Shown here piece after piece: positions 36,438-45,935 of a stretch of 64,000 nt of DNA; the stretch's first letter is position 1, and every line of letters begins with the position of its first letter. The notes under the pieces are model-generated. The model made no database searches. It saw only the letters and a list, made by a program, of their open reading frames with translations, and was not told the origin of the DNA. The DNA is taken from assembly GCF_029222925.1 (NCBI RefSeq), contig NZ_JARHUI010000006.1, positions 62,001 to 126,000 on the forward strand, given 5' to 3'. This DNA is from Algoriphagus sp. CAU 1675 (lineage in GTDB: Bacteria; Bacteroidota; Bacteroidia; Cytophagales; Cyclobacteriaceae). The position numbers and the translations under genes were made by a program.

Positions 36438-38360
36438 GTGGAAACAAGTGCACTCCAAATCTTAAAAGAAGTCTTTGGATGGGGTGAATTTCGCCCGGTT
36501 CAAAAGCAGGTGATCGATTCGGTTCTTTCCGGGAAAGATACACTTGCCTTGATGCCAACAGGGGGAGGTAAATCCCTGTGCTACCAGGTTCCTGCTTTGG
36601 TAAATGAAGGGGTTTGTCTGGTCATCAGCCCACTGATTGCCCTGATGAAGGACCAGGTGGATAATCTTCGCAAAAAAGGAGTTTTTGCGGCAGCAATTTA
36701 TTCGGGCATGAGTTACCGGGAAATTGACCGCACTTTGGACAATTGCATCTTTGGAGGCTATAAATTCCTTTATGTTTCTCCCGAACGCTTAAAATCGGAG
36801 CTTTTTATTGAGCGTTTTCGCCAAATGAACATCAATTTGATTGCAGTGGATGAGGCCCATTGTATTTCTCAATGGGGATATGATTTCAGACCGCCTTATT
36901 TGGAGATCGCACAGATAAAAGTTTACCACCCCAATGTGCCCGTTTTGGCTTTGACCGCCTCGGCAACTCCAGAAGTTTGTGCCGATATTCTGGAGAAACT
37001 GGAGATGAAGCAACCTGCTTTTTTTAGGCAAAGTTTTGCCAGAAAAAATCTGAGTTATAGTGTTCGGCTTATTGAAAACAAGCTTGAAAAAGGCGTAGAG
37101 ATATTAAATCGTGTCGGAGGTACTGCGATCTGGTATGTCAGGAACCGGCAGCATACCCATCAGATCACCAGGGCATTGAATCAAATGGGGATTAGCGCAG
37201 GGGCCTATCATGCGGGACTTTCCATGGAAGTACGGGCCCAACAGCAAGAGGCCTGGATGAATAATCAAATCCGGGTCATGGTCAGTACCAATGCCTTTGG
37301 GATGGGGATAGACAAGCCAGATGTTCGGGTTGTAATTCATTCCGATATGCCCGAAAATCTGGAAAATTACTATCAGGAAGCTGGAAGAGCCGGAAGGGAC
37401 GGGAAGAAGTCCTATGCCGTTCTACTTTGTAATGAGGGAGACTTTGAGACTTTGTTGGATCGTGCTGCTTTAGTTTATCCTCCTAATGATTTTGTGAAGC
37501 GAGTTTACCAATGCCTAGCCAATTACTACCGGATCGCGGTGGGGAGCAATCTCCTGAGTAGCTATGATTTTGAATGGAGTGAGTTTGCAGAGACCTATCA
37601 GCTTGAGGTTTTGGATACCTTCTATGCTCTGAAAGTTTTGGAGGAGGAAGGTTTTATTGGACTTAGTGAAAGCTATTTCAGCCCCTCTAAACTTCATTTC
37701 CTTGTGAATCCTCAACGACTCTATGAGGTTCAGATCGCACAGGCAAAGCTGGATCCTGTAATCAAAGTTTTGTTGAGAACTTACGGGGGAAATCTCTTTT
37801 CTGAATACCTAAAAATCAATGAATCCAAATTGGCCAAGACCTTATCAATATCGGAAAAGGAGTTCGTATTATTGCTCGATCAACTGGCGCAAATGGAAGT
37901 CGTAGATTATGAAAAAAGGAAAGATAAGCCCCAGATTATTTTTTTAACTCCACGCTTTGATGCGGGTAAATTGCCTTTGAATACCAAACGAATTGAGATG
38001 AGACGGAAGCTGACCTTGGATAAGGCGAATAGCATGGTCACCTATGCCAGTCAAAAGGTAATTTGCAGAACGCAGTTTATTCAGGAATATTTTGGAGAGA
38101 AAAGCGACGCAACCTGTGGAATTTGTGATTGGTGTGTGGAGGATAAGAAAAATTCGGATCCCGAAAAGAGGGCTGAAAATTTGAAATCTCGGATTCTGGA
38201 AGCTTTAAAAGTTGAGGGAGAGTTAACTCAACAAAATTTATTGGAAAAATTGAGACTCCCTTCAGGGGAGTTCACTTTGGGAATAATCCGAGGTCTAATT
38301 GATTCTGGTTTGATCAGTTTACTTCCGGATGGCAAACTTACAATTAAGAATCATGGGTAA
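36438..38360 (+). CDS. RecQ-family ATP-dependent DNA helicase
   Basis: This is a 640-residue 3'-5' DNA helicase. Motif 0 is FRPVQKQVI, Walker A MPTGGGKSLCYQ, DEAH box VDEAHCISQWGYDFRP (the RecQ aromatic-rich loop), and motif VI QEAGRAGRDGK. The zinc-binding region ends with CRTQF and CGICDWC. No HRDC domain is visible; the C-terminal 60 residues form a short unrecognised helical part. This matches the shorter second RecQ type common in Bacteroidota. The start is GTG 36438, directly after the preceding stop; no ATG lies before FGWGEFRP. Confidence 0.94.
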   Translation: METSALQILKEVFGWGEFRPVQKQVIDSVLSGKDTLALMPTGGGKSLCYQVPALVNEGVCLVISPLIALMKDQVDNLRKKGVFAAAIYSGMSYREIDRTLDNCIFGGYKFLYVSPERLKSELFIERFRQMNINLIAVDEAHCISQWGYDFRPPYLEIAQIKVYHPNVPVLALTASATPEVCADILEKLEMKQPAFFRQSFARKNLSYSVRLIENKLEKGVEILNRVGGTAIWYVRNRQHTHQITRALNQMGISAGAYHAGLSMEVRAQQQEAWMNNQIRVMVSTNAFGMGIDKPDVRVVIHSDMPENLENYYQEAGRAGRDGKKSYAVLLCNEGDFETLLDRAALVYPPNDFVKRVYQCLANYYRIAVGSNLLSSYDFEWSEFAETYQLEVLDTFYALKVLEEEGFIGLSESYFSPSKLHFLVNPQRLYEVQIAQAKLDPVIKVLLRTYGGNLFSEYLKINESKLAKTLSISEKEFVLLLDQLAQMEVVDYEKRKDKPQIIFLTPRFDAGKLPLNTKRIEMRRKLTLDKANSMVTYASQKVICRTQFIQEYFGEKSDATCGICDWCVEDKKNSDPEKRAENLKSRILEALKVEGELTQQNLLEKLRLPSGEFTLGIIRGLIDSGLISLLPDGKLTIKNHG

Positions 38361-38946
38361 TTTTCTGGATGACTTGTTGAAGAAAATTTTCAGAGATTCC
38401 GGGAAAACACCTGTGAATTACAAGGAGAATTTCAGCCTGAAAGAAGAGGAGATTTATGAGATAAATACGTGGCTGGATTCCCAGCAAGGGATAGAGCTTA
38501 TGGGCTTAATTTATAAGAATATTCATTTCAAGAGAACTCAAATCAACGAGAGTCCACAAGTCCATCTTTTTGAATCTCCCTACGCAAATGGCTTTGCAGT
38601 AAGCTATGAACCGCCCTTGGATATCAAATCTTTTTCCAGTCTTTTCTTGGCTTTTTCCCGACGCATCCTAGATTTGGGATATAGGCAGGTAAGTCTGGAT
38701 AGGAAGTTTGAAGAAATCAACGAGCAGGTAAAGGTTACCGAAAAGTTCTATTTCAAACCTCCCTTGCAAAATCCTGAAGAAAATGAATTGATTTCCCAGT
38801 TATTTGGGAATATTAGCATTGAAAAAGTCAGTGTAGATAACCAGCCCAGTTATATCAAATTTCTGGCTACGGTTTATTCAGATAGGCTTTACCAACAGGC
38901 CCAACCCTATGACCTATTAATTGATAGTGTGTTTAAAACTACATGA
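38353..38946 (+). CDS. Conserved hypothetical protein
   Basis: The 197-residue soluble protein does not match a family I know. The start ATG 38353 overlaps the helicase stop (ATGGGTAA), the usual coupled arrangement; an ATG eight codons upstream lies inside the helicase gene. It has no signal peptide or membrane helix and is mixed alpha/beta with several aromatic strands (NGFAVSYEPPLDIKSF). It sits in a packed run from 35.6 to 41.6 kb and overlaps the NUDIX gene start by 4 bp, which points to one transcript. Confidence 0.65.
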   Translation: MGNFLDDLLKKIFRDSGKTPVNYKENFSLKEEEIYEINTWLDSQQGIELMGLIYKNIHFKRTQINESPQVHLFESPYANGFAVSYEPPLDIKSFSSLFLAFSRRILDLGYRQVSLDRKFEEINEQVKVTEKFYFKPPLQNPEENELISQLFGNISIEKVSVDNQPSYIKFLATVYSDRLYQQAQPYDLLIDSVFKTT

Positions 38947-39497
38947 TGGATAGAATTTCTCTGAAAGACCAACTTACCAAATACAGGACTCCTTATGAAG
39001 AGGAGTCAAACTTCATTGCTGATTTTATCAGTCTGACAGAAGATCCCTTGGCCTACAAGCGGGAAAGACTCGCAGGACACTTCACTGCATCTACTTGGAT
39101 AGTCAATGCCGAACGCACCCATACCTTGTTGACCTTGCATAGGAAACTTGGTAGATGGTTGCAGTTGGGAGGGCATGCCGATGGAGAAGAAAACCTAATC
39201 GAAGTGGCGCTGAAGGAAGCAAGAGAGGAAAGTGGATTGAGTAAACTCAAATTGGTGGAGTCAACTATTTTTGATCTGGATAAACATATAATTCCAGAGC
39301 GTCCCCATGTTCCAGAGCATTTTCATTACGACGTCCGTTTTTTGATTGAAGCGGATATCAACGAGCCTTTGCAGATGAGTGACGAGAGCATCTCTCTTGC
39401 TTGGATTGCCTTTGATTCGGTAGTGGATATGATTGGGTATAATCCTTCAATTCTGAGGATGCTGGAAAAAACCAGTAAGTCTGAAATTTTGCTGTAA
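38943..39497 (+). CDS. NUDIX hydrolase
   Basis: The 184-residue protein has a NUDIX box GHADGEENLIEVALKEAREE that fits GX5EX7REUXEEXGU, except that the usual Arg of the REU triplet is Lys (KEA). Upstream, HTLLTLHRKLGRWLQLGG matches the strand before the box. NUDIX enzymes cleave nucleoside diphosphates linked to another group; this form (LGRWLQLGGHADG) resembles the group often annotated as NTP or sugar-nucleotide pyrophosphatases. Its start overlaps the preceding gene by 4 bp and its stop overlaps the next ATG by one base. Confidence 0.9.
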   Translation: MMDRISLKDQLTKYRTPYEEESNFIADFISLTEDPLAYKRERLAGHFTASTWIVNAERTHTLLTLHRKLGRWLQLGGHADGEENLIEVALKEAREESGLSKLKLVESTIFDLDKHIIPERPHVPEHFHYDVRFLIEADINEPLQMSDESISLAWIAFDSVVDMIGYNPSILRMLEKTSKSEILL

Positions 39498-39946
39498 TGC
39501 AGAAGTTTGACATCCAAAAGCTAAGGTCCGAGCTGGATTTTTCAAGCCCCATTCAAATCAGGTTTTCGGATATAGATGGGTATCTCCACGTCAATAACGG
39601 GATATATTTCAATTATTACGAGCATTCCAGAGCCATCTATCTTTTGGAGTACTGTGGTTGGAATGTGATGGATACCGGTACCGTGGTAGCGAGTATTACT
39701 ATTGATTATTTGCGTCCCATTCATCTGGAAGACCAGGTTGAGGCTTTGGTAGCTTGTACACGAGTGGGTAACACCTCCTTTGAGTTGGATCAGTTTTTAA
39801 TTGGAAAATGTAAGACCGGGGAAGAAGTGGTCTATTCCCGATGCCGCTGTACTTTGGTTTCTGTGGATATGAAAAGCATGAAGCCGGTTCCTGTGCCTGA
39901 AGTATACCGGGTAAAACTTCAACAAAAGCCTGAAAAAAGAGGCTGA
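39497..39946 (+). CDS. Acyl-CoA thioesterase (hot-dog fold, 4HBT type)
   Basis: The 149-residue single hot-dog domain has IRFSDIDGYLHVNNGIYFNYYEHSR, where the D..GHVNN-type motif carries the catalytic Asp, and VASITIDYLRPIHLEDQVEA. It probably hydrolyses acyl-CoA in the cytosol; the chain length is unknown. The ATG shares one base with the NUDIX stop (TAATG), so the two are translationally coupled. Confidence 0.91.
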   Translation: MQKFDIQKLRSELDFSSPIQIRFSDIDGYLHVNNGIYFNYYEHSRAIYLLEYCGWNVMDTGTVVASITIDYLRPIHLEDQVEALVACTRVGNTSFELDQFLIGKCKTGEEVVYSRCRCTLVSVDMKSMKPVPVPEVYRVKLQQKPEKRG

Positions 39947-39951
39947 ATCCC

Positions 39952-39959
39952 TATCTTTG
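39952..39959 (+). promoter_or_regulatory. -7 box before the TPR lipoprotein gene
   Basis: TATCTTTG is a perfect TAnnTTTG element 17 bp before the GTG start. It could add an internal promoter within the packed gene run; no clear -33 TTG is found. Confidence 0.45.
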
Positions 39960-39976
39960 CCCAAAATTTAAACCCC

Positions 39977-40684
39977 GTGAAAAAACTTTGGATGATTGGG
40001 CTTTTGGCCCTGGGACTGATTGGCTGCAGTCCAAGTGAGGAAGAATTGATGGAGGCTGGTATTGCCAAAATGCAAACCGGATCCTGGGAAGAAGCTATAA
40101 CTTATTTTGACCGCGTGATCGAGCAAAACCCCAAGCAGGCAAGAGCCTTGAATGCAAAAGGTGCGGCTTTGGTGGAACTGGGAGATTTTGAAGAAGCTGT
40201 TCCCGTTTTTACAAATGCCATAGAGGCAGATTCCTCGGATTACCGACCTTGGTTTAACAGGGGCAACGCAAATTTCGAATTGGGGAAATTTAAGGAAGCA
40301 GTTTCGGATTATAACATGGCCAATGGCTTGGATCCATCCCAAACAGATATTTATTACAATAGAGGACTGGCACTTTTAGGCATAGAGGCTTATGAGGATG
40401 CACTGCTTGATTTTGATGCTGCTTTGCAGGTAAACCCTAACCAATCTTTGGTTTATTTCAACAAGGGTAAAGCTCAATTGGGCAATAATGATCCCTTGGG
40501 CGCTTTGGAATCCCTGACCAATGCTGTAAACCTCGATGGAAAGAATGCAGCAGCTTATTACCTACTTGGGGTGACCAGAATGAGTGCTTTGGGAGAAAAG
40601 GAAGAAGGCTGTGTGGAGTTGAAAATGGCTCTTTCCCTGGGTTATACAGAAGCTCAGTCCTGGATCGACGAATTTTGTAAGTAA
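39977..40684 (+). CDS. Tetratricopeptide-repeat lipoprotein
   Basis: The 235-residue protein has a lipoprotein signal (ALGLIGC, Cys17), then about five TPR units with the pattern A..Y...G.A...L....A...Y (for example AYEDALLDFDAALQVNPNQS and FEEAVPVFTNAIEADSSD). TPR proteins act as scaffolds; the partner is unknown. The start is GTG 39977, followed by two lysines and a hydrophobic core. The next gene begins directly after its stop codon. Confidence 0.88.
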   Translation: MKKLWMIGLLALGLIGCSPSEEELMEAGIAKMQTGSWEEAITYFDRVIEQNPKQARALNAKGAALVELGDFEEAVPVFTNAIEADSSDYRPWFNRGNANFELGKFKEAVSDYNMANGLDPSQTDIYYNRGLALLGIEAYEDALLDFDAALQVNPNQSLVYFNKGKAQLGNNDPLGALESLTNAVNLDGKNAAAYYLLGVTRMSALGEKEEGCVELKMALSLGYTEAQSWIDEFCK

Positions 40685-41650
40685 ATGGCTGAAATCGGTA
40701 AAGACATTGCGAAAGCTAAACAGCTATTGGATGCGGGATTGTTAGTTGCAATCCCCACAGAAACTGTATACGGTCTTGCCGGTAATGCCTTGAGTCCTCA
40801 TGCAGTAGCAGGGATTTTTGAAGCTAAAAACCGACCTTCTTTTGATCCTCTGATTATCCATACTTCTTCCATAGAAAAGGTCGAAGCATATGTTTTGGAC
40901 TTTCCTGAGGTTTTAAAAAAGCTTGCATTAAAATTTTGGCCAGGGCCTTTGACTCTGCTGCTTCCCAGAAAAAACATCATTCCTGATCTCGTTACTTCGG
41001 GATTGGATAGGGTGGCGGTTCGGGTTCCAAGTCATGCTTTGACTTTGGAATTGCTGGAAAGCCTGGACTATCCTCTGGCGGCCCCAAGTGCCAACCCATT
41101 TGGATACATCAGCCCTACCACCGCTCAGCACGTCAATGCACAACTTGGAGAAAGAATTCCCTATATTTTGGATGGAGGTTCTTGTCAGGTAGGATTGGAA
41201 AGTACCATCGTGGGTATTGAAAACGGAGATGTGACTGTCTATAGATTGGGAGGCCTGGATCTATCCGAAATAGAGGGTGTAGTTGGCCCCATAAAAGTCC
41301 GTAACCATAGCAGTAGCAACCCACAGGCTCCCGGTTTGTTGGAAAGCCATTATGCTCCCCGCAAGCCTTTTGTACTGGGTGATTTGGAAATTTTGGTTCC
41401 TCAGTATTTAAAGCAAGGAAAGGAAATTGCCGTTTTAAGTTTTCAGAAATACTTTGATGAGCTAGCGAAGGACTTTCAAATCCAATTGAGCCCTGCTGGA
41501 GATATTCGGGAAGCAGCACAATGTCTGTTCTCTTCCATGAGGAAACTGGATGAAAGCCCCGCTGAAGTGATTCTTACTGAATTGATGCCTGAAAAGGGGC
41601 TAGGTAGGGCGATCAATGATCGTCTCCGAAGGGCTGCTGCTCAAGGATAA
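40685..41650 (+). CDS. L-threonylcarbamoyladenylate synthase (Sua5/TsaC family)
   Basis: The 321-residue enzyme makes threonylcarbamoyl-AMP from threonine, bicarbonate and ATP for the t6A37 tRNA modification. The YrdC-like core has IPTETVYGLAGNAL, KNRPSFDPLIIH, FWPGPLTLLL, VAVRVPSHALTLELL and LAAPSANPFGYISPT. The linker motif SPGLLESHYAPR is represented by PQAPGLLESHYAPRKPF, and a C-terminal Sua5 domain (about 235-321) marks the long Sua5 form rather than short TsaC. ATG follows the TPR stop without a gap. Confidence 0.94.
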   Translation: MAEIGKDIAKAKQLLDAGLLVAIPTETVYGLAGNALSPHAVAGIFEAKNRPSFDPLIIHTSSIEKVEAYVLDFPEVLKKLALKFWPGPLTLLLPRKNIIPDLVTSGLDRVAVRVPSHALTLELLESLDYPLAAPSANPFGYISPTTAQHVNAQLGERIPYILDGGSCQVGLESTIVGIENGDVTVYRLGGLDLSEIEGVVGPIKVRNHSSSNPQAPGLLESHYAPRKPFVLGDLEILVPQYLKQGKEIAVLSFQKYFDELAKDFQIQLSPAGDIREAAQCLFSSMRKLDESPAEVILTELMPEKGLGRAINDRLRRAAAQG

Positions 41651-41757
41651 ATGGCGGTAAATTAAATTGACCGGCTAGAAGATCGTTTTTTGCCTGAATC
41701 TTTGATAAATTCAGGCCTGATTTCAAGAATCCTAAAACAATCTATTAACCTATAATC

Positions 41758-42957
41758 ATGAATTCTAAAATTAAAAATGTCGATAGCCTCAGTTTCGAGG
41801 GCAAAAAGGCATTGATCCGAGTGGATTTTAATGTGCCTTTGGATGAGAGTTTAAATGTCACTGACGATACCCGGATTCAAGCTGCTCTTCCTACAATCAA
41901 TAAGATCTTAAAAGACGGGGGTTCTGCTATTTTGATGTCCCATTTGGGTCGCCCAAAGACCGGACCTGAGGATAAGTTTTCTCTGAAACACATTATCCCA
42001 ACCTTGGAAAAGGCATTGGGGAGACCCGTTAAATTCGCTCCTGACTGTATTGGCGCTGAAGCTGAAAGCCTTGCAACGGGATTGAAAGCCGGAGAGGTTT
42101 TATTGCTTGAGAACCTTAGATTTTACAAGGAAGAAGAAAAAGGAGATGCTGAGTTTGCGCAAAAACTTGCCCGTTTGGGGGATGTTTATGTCAATGATGC
42201 ATTTGGAACTGCTCACCGTGCACACGCCTCTACTGCGGTAATCGCTCAGTATTTTGACAATAAGGTATGTGGTTACCTTATGCTTTCTGAGCTTGAAAAT
42301 GCAGACAAGGTTTTGGGGAACCCTGAGCGTCCTTACACTGCCATTATGGGTGGAGCTAAAATCTCTGACAAAATCCTCATCATTGAGCGTCTTCTGGATA
42401 AAGTAGATAATCTGATCATTGGTGGCGGTATGTCCTACACCTTTGCAAAAGCACAGGGAGGAACCATTGGGGATTCATTGTTGGAAGCTGATAAGCTGGA
42501 CTTTGTTTTGGAATTGATGGATAAGGCCAAAGCAAAAGGCGTGAATCTAATTCTTCCTGTAGATACGGTTATTTCCAAGGCCTTTGCCAATGATGCAGAG
42601 CAGGGCTTGGCCAATAAGGGAGAGATTCCTGATGGTTGGATGGGCTTGGATATTGGACCAAAGACAAGAGAACTCTTTGCTGACGTGATTTTGAAGTCCA
42701 AAACTATCCTTTGGAATGGTCCAATGGGTGTGTTTGAAATGGATTCTTTTGACAAAGGAACCAAAGCCGTGGCTGAAGCTGTGGCCGAGGCTACCAGAAA
42801 CGGAGCTTATTCCCTGATCGGTGGAGGTGACTCCGCAGCTGCAGTGAATAAGTTTGGATTCGGAGATCAGGTGTCTTTTGTGTCTACAGGTGGAGGAGCT
42901 TTACTTGAGCATATGGAAGGAAAAGTGCTTCCAGGTGTAGCAGCTTTGGAACCTTGA
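41758..42957 (+). CDS. pgk: Phosphoglycerate kinase
   Basis: The 399-residue glycolytic enzyme transfers phosphate between 1,3-bisphosphoglycerate and ADP. The signature RVDFNVPLD (about 22) and SHLGRPKTG (substrate loop) are followed by [16 protein letters not shown] and [15 protein letters not shown]. The C-terminal nucleotide domain has [17 protein letters not shown] and [12 protein letters not shown]. Full length. It lies 107 bp after tsaC; the gap holds an inverted repeat CCTGAAT/ATTCAGG (41693-41715) that overlaps a weak AATCTTTG promoter-like box. A strong terminator follows. Confidence 0.98.
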   Translation: MNSKIKNVDSLSFEGKKALIRVDFNVPLDESLNVTDDTRIQAALPTINKILKDGGSAILMSHLGRPKTGPEDKFSLKHIIPTLEKALGRPVKFAPDCIGAEAESLATGLKAGEVLLLENLRFYKEEEKGDAEFAQKLARLGDVYVNDAFGTAHRAHASTAVIAQYFDNKVCGYLMLSELENADKVLGNPERPYTAIMGGAKISDKILIIERLLDKVDNLIIGGGMSYTFAKAQGGTIGDSLLEADKLDFVLELMDKAKAKGVNLILPVDTVISKAFANDAEQGLANKGEIPDGWMGLDIGPKTRELFADVILKSKTILWNGPMGVFEMDSFDKGTKAVAEAVAEATRNGAYSLIGGGDSAAAVNKFGFGDQVSFVSTGGGALLEHMEGKVLPGVAALEP

Positions 42958-42984
42958 TAGAAAAAAATCGCTATTCCAAATTGG

Positions 42985-43013
42985 AAACGGTTGTAGCAAT
43001 ACAACCGTTTTTT
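42985..43013 (+). terminator. Terminator after pgk
   Basis: AAACGGTTGTA and TACAACCGTTT form an 11-bp perfect stem with a GCAA tetraloop, followed by T6. Confidence 0.93.
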
Positions 43014-43026
43014 ATTGGTTAACCAT

Positions 43027-43061
43027 AAAAAAACCTTCCTGATCTCCCAGGAAGGTTTTTT
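43027..43061 (-). terminator. Terminator after tsf (bidirectional)
   Basis: CCTTCCTG (43034-43041) and CAGGAAGG (43048-43055) are flanked by A7 and T6 runs, so the hairpin works on both strands. It lies between the convergent pgk and tsf genes. Confidence 0.9.
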
Positions 43062-43083
43062 GATATCAATTGATCGGAAAAAA

Positions 43084-43914
43084 TTAACCGATAGAGATTC
43101 TCTTGAATGCATTTACAGTCAAGCCTTTGCTTACACTGTCAAGGTATTGAGCGATAGACTTGGAATTGTCTTTTACAAACTGCTGGCTCAATAGGGTGTT
43201 TTCCTTGTAGAACTTGTTCAGTTTGCCCATAGCAATTTTCTCAAGCATTTCTTCTGGCTTACCTTCAGCTCTTGCCTGCTCTTTTCCAACTTCAATTTCT
43301 CTTTCGATAGTTGAGGAATCTACTCCGTCCTTATCAACAGCAATTGGATTCATAGCTGCGATCTGCATTGCTACGTCTTTTCCAGCTTCTTCTACGTCAG
43401 CACCGCTTGTATTTACCAATCCTACCAACACGCCCAATTTGCCATTGGAGTGGATGTAAGGAACTACTGCTTCAGCTTTTACAGTTTCGAAATGAGAGAT
43501 TTCGATTTTCTCACCGATTTTACCGGTCATTTCTACGATTTTCTCTGCTACAGTGATGTTTTCGAAAGGAAGAGCAAGGATTTCTTCAGTAGTAGAAGCA
43601 CCTTTTTCAACAGCCAGGTCAATCAAAGTTTTTGCGAAAGCACCGAATTCTTCGTTTTTAGCTACGAAGTCAGTTTCGCAAGTCAAAGAAAGGATAGTTC
43701 CCTGAGCTCCGTTTTCAGAAACTTTTGTTACTACAACTCCTTCTTTTGTTTCGCGATCAGCTCTGGAAGCAGATACTTTTTGGCCTTTTTTTCTGAGGAT
43801 GTCTACAGCTTTTTCGAAGTCACCTTCTGCTTCGGTCAAAGCCTTTTTGCAGTCCATCATACCGGCACCGGTCATTTGTCTCAGTTTGTTTACTTCTTGT
43901 GCAGTAATTGCCAT
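43084..43914 (-). CDS. tsf: Elongation factor Ts
   Basis: The 276-residue nucleotide exchange factor for EF-Tu begins with a UBA-like domain (ITAQEVNKLRQMTGAGMMDC, then KKALTEAEGDFEKAVDILRK) and has the first conserved TDFVAKNEEF core motif, followed by two subdomains (VAMQIAAMNPIAVDKD). Last gene of the rplM-rpsI-rpsB-tsf cluster, 200 bp after rpsB with a hairpin in between. Confidence 0.98.
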   Translation of the reverse strand: MAITAQEVNKLRQMTGAGMMDCKKALTEAEGDFEKAVDILRKKGQKVSASRADRETKEGVVVTKVSENGAQGTILSLTCETDFVAKNEEFGAFAKTLIDLAVEKGASTTEEILALPFENITVAEKIVEMTGKIGEKIEISHFETVKAEAVVPYIHSNGKLGVLVGLVNTSGADVEEAGKDVAMQIAAMNPIAVDKDGVDSSTIEREIEVGKEQARAEGKPEEMLEKIAMGKLNKFYKENTLLSQQFVKDNSKSIAQYLDSVSKGLTVNAFKRISIG

Positions 43915-44051
43915 TGTGTGATCAGTTTATGATTAAACGATTTTTATTTCTTGATAGAACCATCCTAGTATCCCTCTAATTTCGAGATGACTAGAGTGGT
44001 TGTGGTTTATTTTTAAGACTTTGAGGCAAAGCTCAGAAGTCAGGTAGAAAC

Positions 44052-44092
44052 AAAAAATTGAACATCGACCGGAGCCAGATGTTCAATTTTTT
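44052..44092 (-). terminator. Hairpin with T-runs between rpsB and tsf
   Basis: AAAAAATTGAACATC (44052-44066) pairs with GATGTTCAATTTTTT (44078-44092), a 15-bp stem with flanking A and T runs on both strands. It should stop part of the rpsB transcript before tsf. The remaining 137 bp to tsf would then need a promoter of its own, or read-through. Confidence 0.75.
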
Positions 44093-44114
44093 TGTATTTC
44101 AAATCGATTGTGGA

Positions 44115-44876
44115 TTATTCTTTTGTTTCTGCGTCTACAGCTCTCTTAGCTTCTTCCTCTTCAGAAAGTTTAGCTTCGTCTTTGTCTTTCTTTCTTTCAG
44201 ATAGACCTTCTTCGATTGCTGCACCGAACGCTTTAACCAGCAAAGAAACTGATTTGAAAGCATCGTCATTGGCTGGGATAGGGAAATCCACCTCGTTAGG
44301 GTTGGAGTTTGTATCTACCAATGCGAAAACAGGGATACCAAGCTTATGTGCTTCGGCAATTGCAATGTGTTCTCTTTTGATGTCTACTACAAAAAGAGCA
44401 GCAGGAAGTCTGCTAAGGTCGGCAATACCGCCCAATACATTTTCCATTTTGTCTTTCTGACGGCTTACCATCAGACGCTCTTTTTTCGCAAGGTTTTTAT
44501 AAGAGTCTTCCTTCATCAATTTATCAAGGGAGGACATCTTCTTCAGGGACTTGCGGATAGTAGCGAAGTTGGTCAACATACCACCTAACCATCTTTCGGT
44601 TACGTAAGGCATGTTCAGACGCTGAGCTTCTGCTGCTACCAAGTCTTTGGCCTGCTTCTTAGTAGCGACAAACATTACTTTTTTGCCGGAACGTACGATT
44701 TGCTTGATTGCGTTGGATGCTTCGTCGAGGCAAGCAAGCGTTTTGTTAAGGTCGATAATATGGATTCCGTTCTTCTCCATGAAGATATATGGAGCCATTC
44801 TCGGATCCCACTTTCTCGTCAAGTGTCCGAAGTGAACACCAGCATCCAGTAAGTCTTTGTATTCGATTTTTGACAT
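44115..44876 (-). CDS. rpsB: 30S ribosomal protein S2
   Basis: The 253-residue protein has the S2 signatures [16 protein letters not shown] and [13 protein letters not shown], and [21 protein letters not shown] near the C-terminus. The tail (about 225-253) is a charged extension, [17 protein letters not shown]. It forms the usual Bacteroidota cluster with rpsI, rplM and tsf; the start is 40 bp from the rpsI stop. Confidence 0.98.
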   Translation of the reverse strand: MSKIEYKDLLDAGVHFGHLTRKWDPRMAPYIFMEKNGIHIIDLNKTLACLDEASNAIKQIVRSGKKVMFVATKKQAKDLVAAEAQRLNMPYVTERWLGGMLTNFATIRKSLKKMSSLDKLMKEDSYKNLAKKERLMVSRQKDKMENVLGGIADLSRLPAALFVVDIKREHIAIAEAHKLGIPVFALVDTNSNPNEVDFPIPANDDAFKSVSLLVKAFGAAIEEGLSERKKDKDEAKLSEEEEAKRAVDAETKE

Positions 44877-44916
44877 GAATAAAATAGTTTTTCTATTGAG
44901 TGAAGGAGTATTCCTA

Positions 44917-45303
44917 TTAACGCTTGGAGAACTGGAATCTTCTTCTTGCTTTTCTACGTCCTGGCTTCTTACGTTCTACCATTCTAGGGTCACGAGTCAA
45001 GAAACCTTCTTTCTTCAAAGGACCTCTGTGCTCTTCGTTGAAATCACACAAAGCTCTGGAGATAGCCATACGGGCTGCTTCAGCCTGGCCTTTGATACCT
45101 CCGCCGTCCACGTTGATTTGGATGTCGTAGTTTCCTTCAACCCCAACAAGAGCCAATGGTTGCTTTACTACGATCTGGTGCAAATCAAATGGGAAGTAAA
45201 CTTCCAATGACTGATTGTTTACGGTGATCTTACCATTTCCTGGAGCCATGTAGATTCTGGCTACAGAGGTTTTTCTTCTACCGATTTTGTTGATCATTTC
45301 CAT
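44917..45303 (-). CDS. rpsI: 30S ribosomal protein S9
   Basis: The 128-residue protein has [20 protein letters not shown] near its start, [19 protein letters not shown], and the C-terminal [18 protein letters not shown] that reaches the decoding site. Starts 12 bp after rplM and is co-transcribed with it. Confidence 0.98.
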   Translation of the reverse strand: MEMINKIGRRKTSVARIYMAPGNGKITVNNQSLEVYFPFDLHQIVVKQPLALVGVEGNYDIQINVDGGGIKGQAEAARMAISRALCDFNEEHRGPLKKEGFLTRDPRMVERKKPGRRKARRRFQFSKR

Positions 45304-45315
45304 GAATTAAGTCGA

Positions 45316-45759
45316 TTAAAGAGTGATGGTTTTTGGCTGCTGTGCTGCATGTGGATGCTCAGATCCTTCATACACGTACAGATTTCCGTACAATTTTCTT
45401 CCCAATCTGTTTTTAGGCAGCATGCCTCTTACAGCTTTCTCAACCAAAATTGCTGAAGACTTTGCCTTCAATAATTTAGGAGTAGAGATTCGCTGACCAC
45501 CTGGGTAACCGGTGTGACGTACATATACTTTCGCGTCCCACTTGTCACCAGTCAATCTGACTTTGTCTGCGTTGATTACGATCACATTGTCACCGCAATC
45601 CACATGAGGAGTGAAGCTTGGCTTCGTCTTACCTCTCAAGATTTTTGCTACCTCACTAGCCAATCTACCCAAAACTGCAGCTTGGGCATCCACAACTACC
45701 CATTGCTTTTCTACAGTCGCGGCGTTGGCTGATACGGTCTTATAGCTCAAAGTATCCAC
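45316..45759 (-). CDS. rplM: 50S ribosomal protein L13
   Basis: The 147-residue protein has VVVDAQAAVLGRLASEVAKI, FTPHVDCGDNVIVINADKV and RGMLPKNRLGRKLYGNLYVY. First gene of the ribosomal cluster; a promoter with both -33 and -7 elements is found about 57 bp upstream. Confidence 0.98.
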   Translation of the reverse strand: MDTLSYKTVSANAATVEKQWVVVDAQAAVLGRLASEVAKILRGKTKPSFTPHVDCGDNVIVINADKVRLTGDKWDAKVYVRHTGYPGGQRISTPKLLKAKSSAILVEKAVRGMLPKNRLGRKLYGNLYVYEGSEHPHAAQQPKTITL

Positions 45760-45815
45760 TGTGTAACTGTTTAATTTTTAGCTTGTTAAATATATTTCAC
45801 CCTCAAAAAGGGACA

Positions 45816-45847
45816 CAAAGATAGAAGTATTTTATTTTTCATGCAAA
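45816..45847 (-). promoter_or_regulatory. Promoter of the rplM-rpsI-rpsB(-tsf) operon
   Basis: On the minus strand TTTG (45847-45844) and TATCTTTG (45823-45816) are separated by 20 bp, an ideal Bacteroidota -33/-7 pair. Transcription would start near 45808, about 50 nt before the rplM ATG. Confidence 0.7.
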
Positions 45848-45935
45848 ATATTTCCAAGGCTAAGTCCTAATTTTCACAGGCTTAGCCATTTGGTCGATTT
45901 TTTTTGGACTCCAAATGCACTGATTCCGATGAGTT

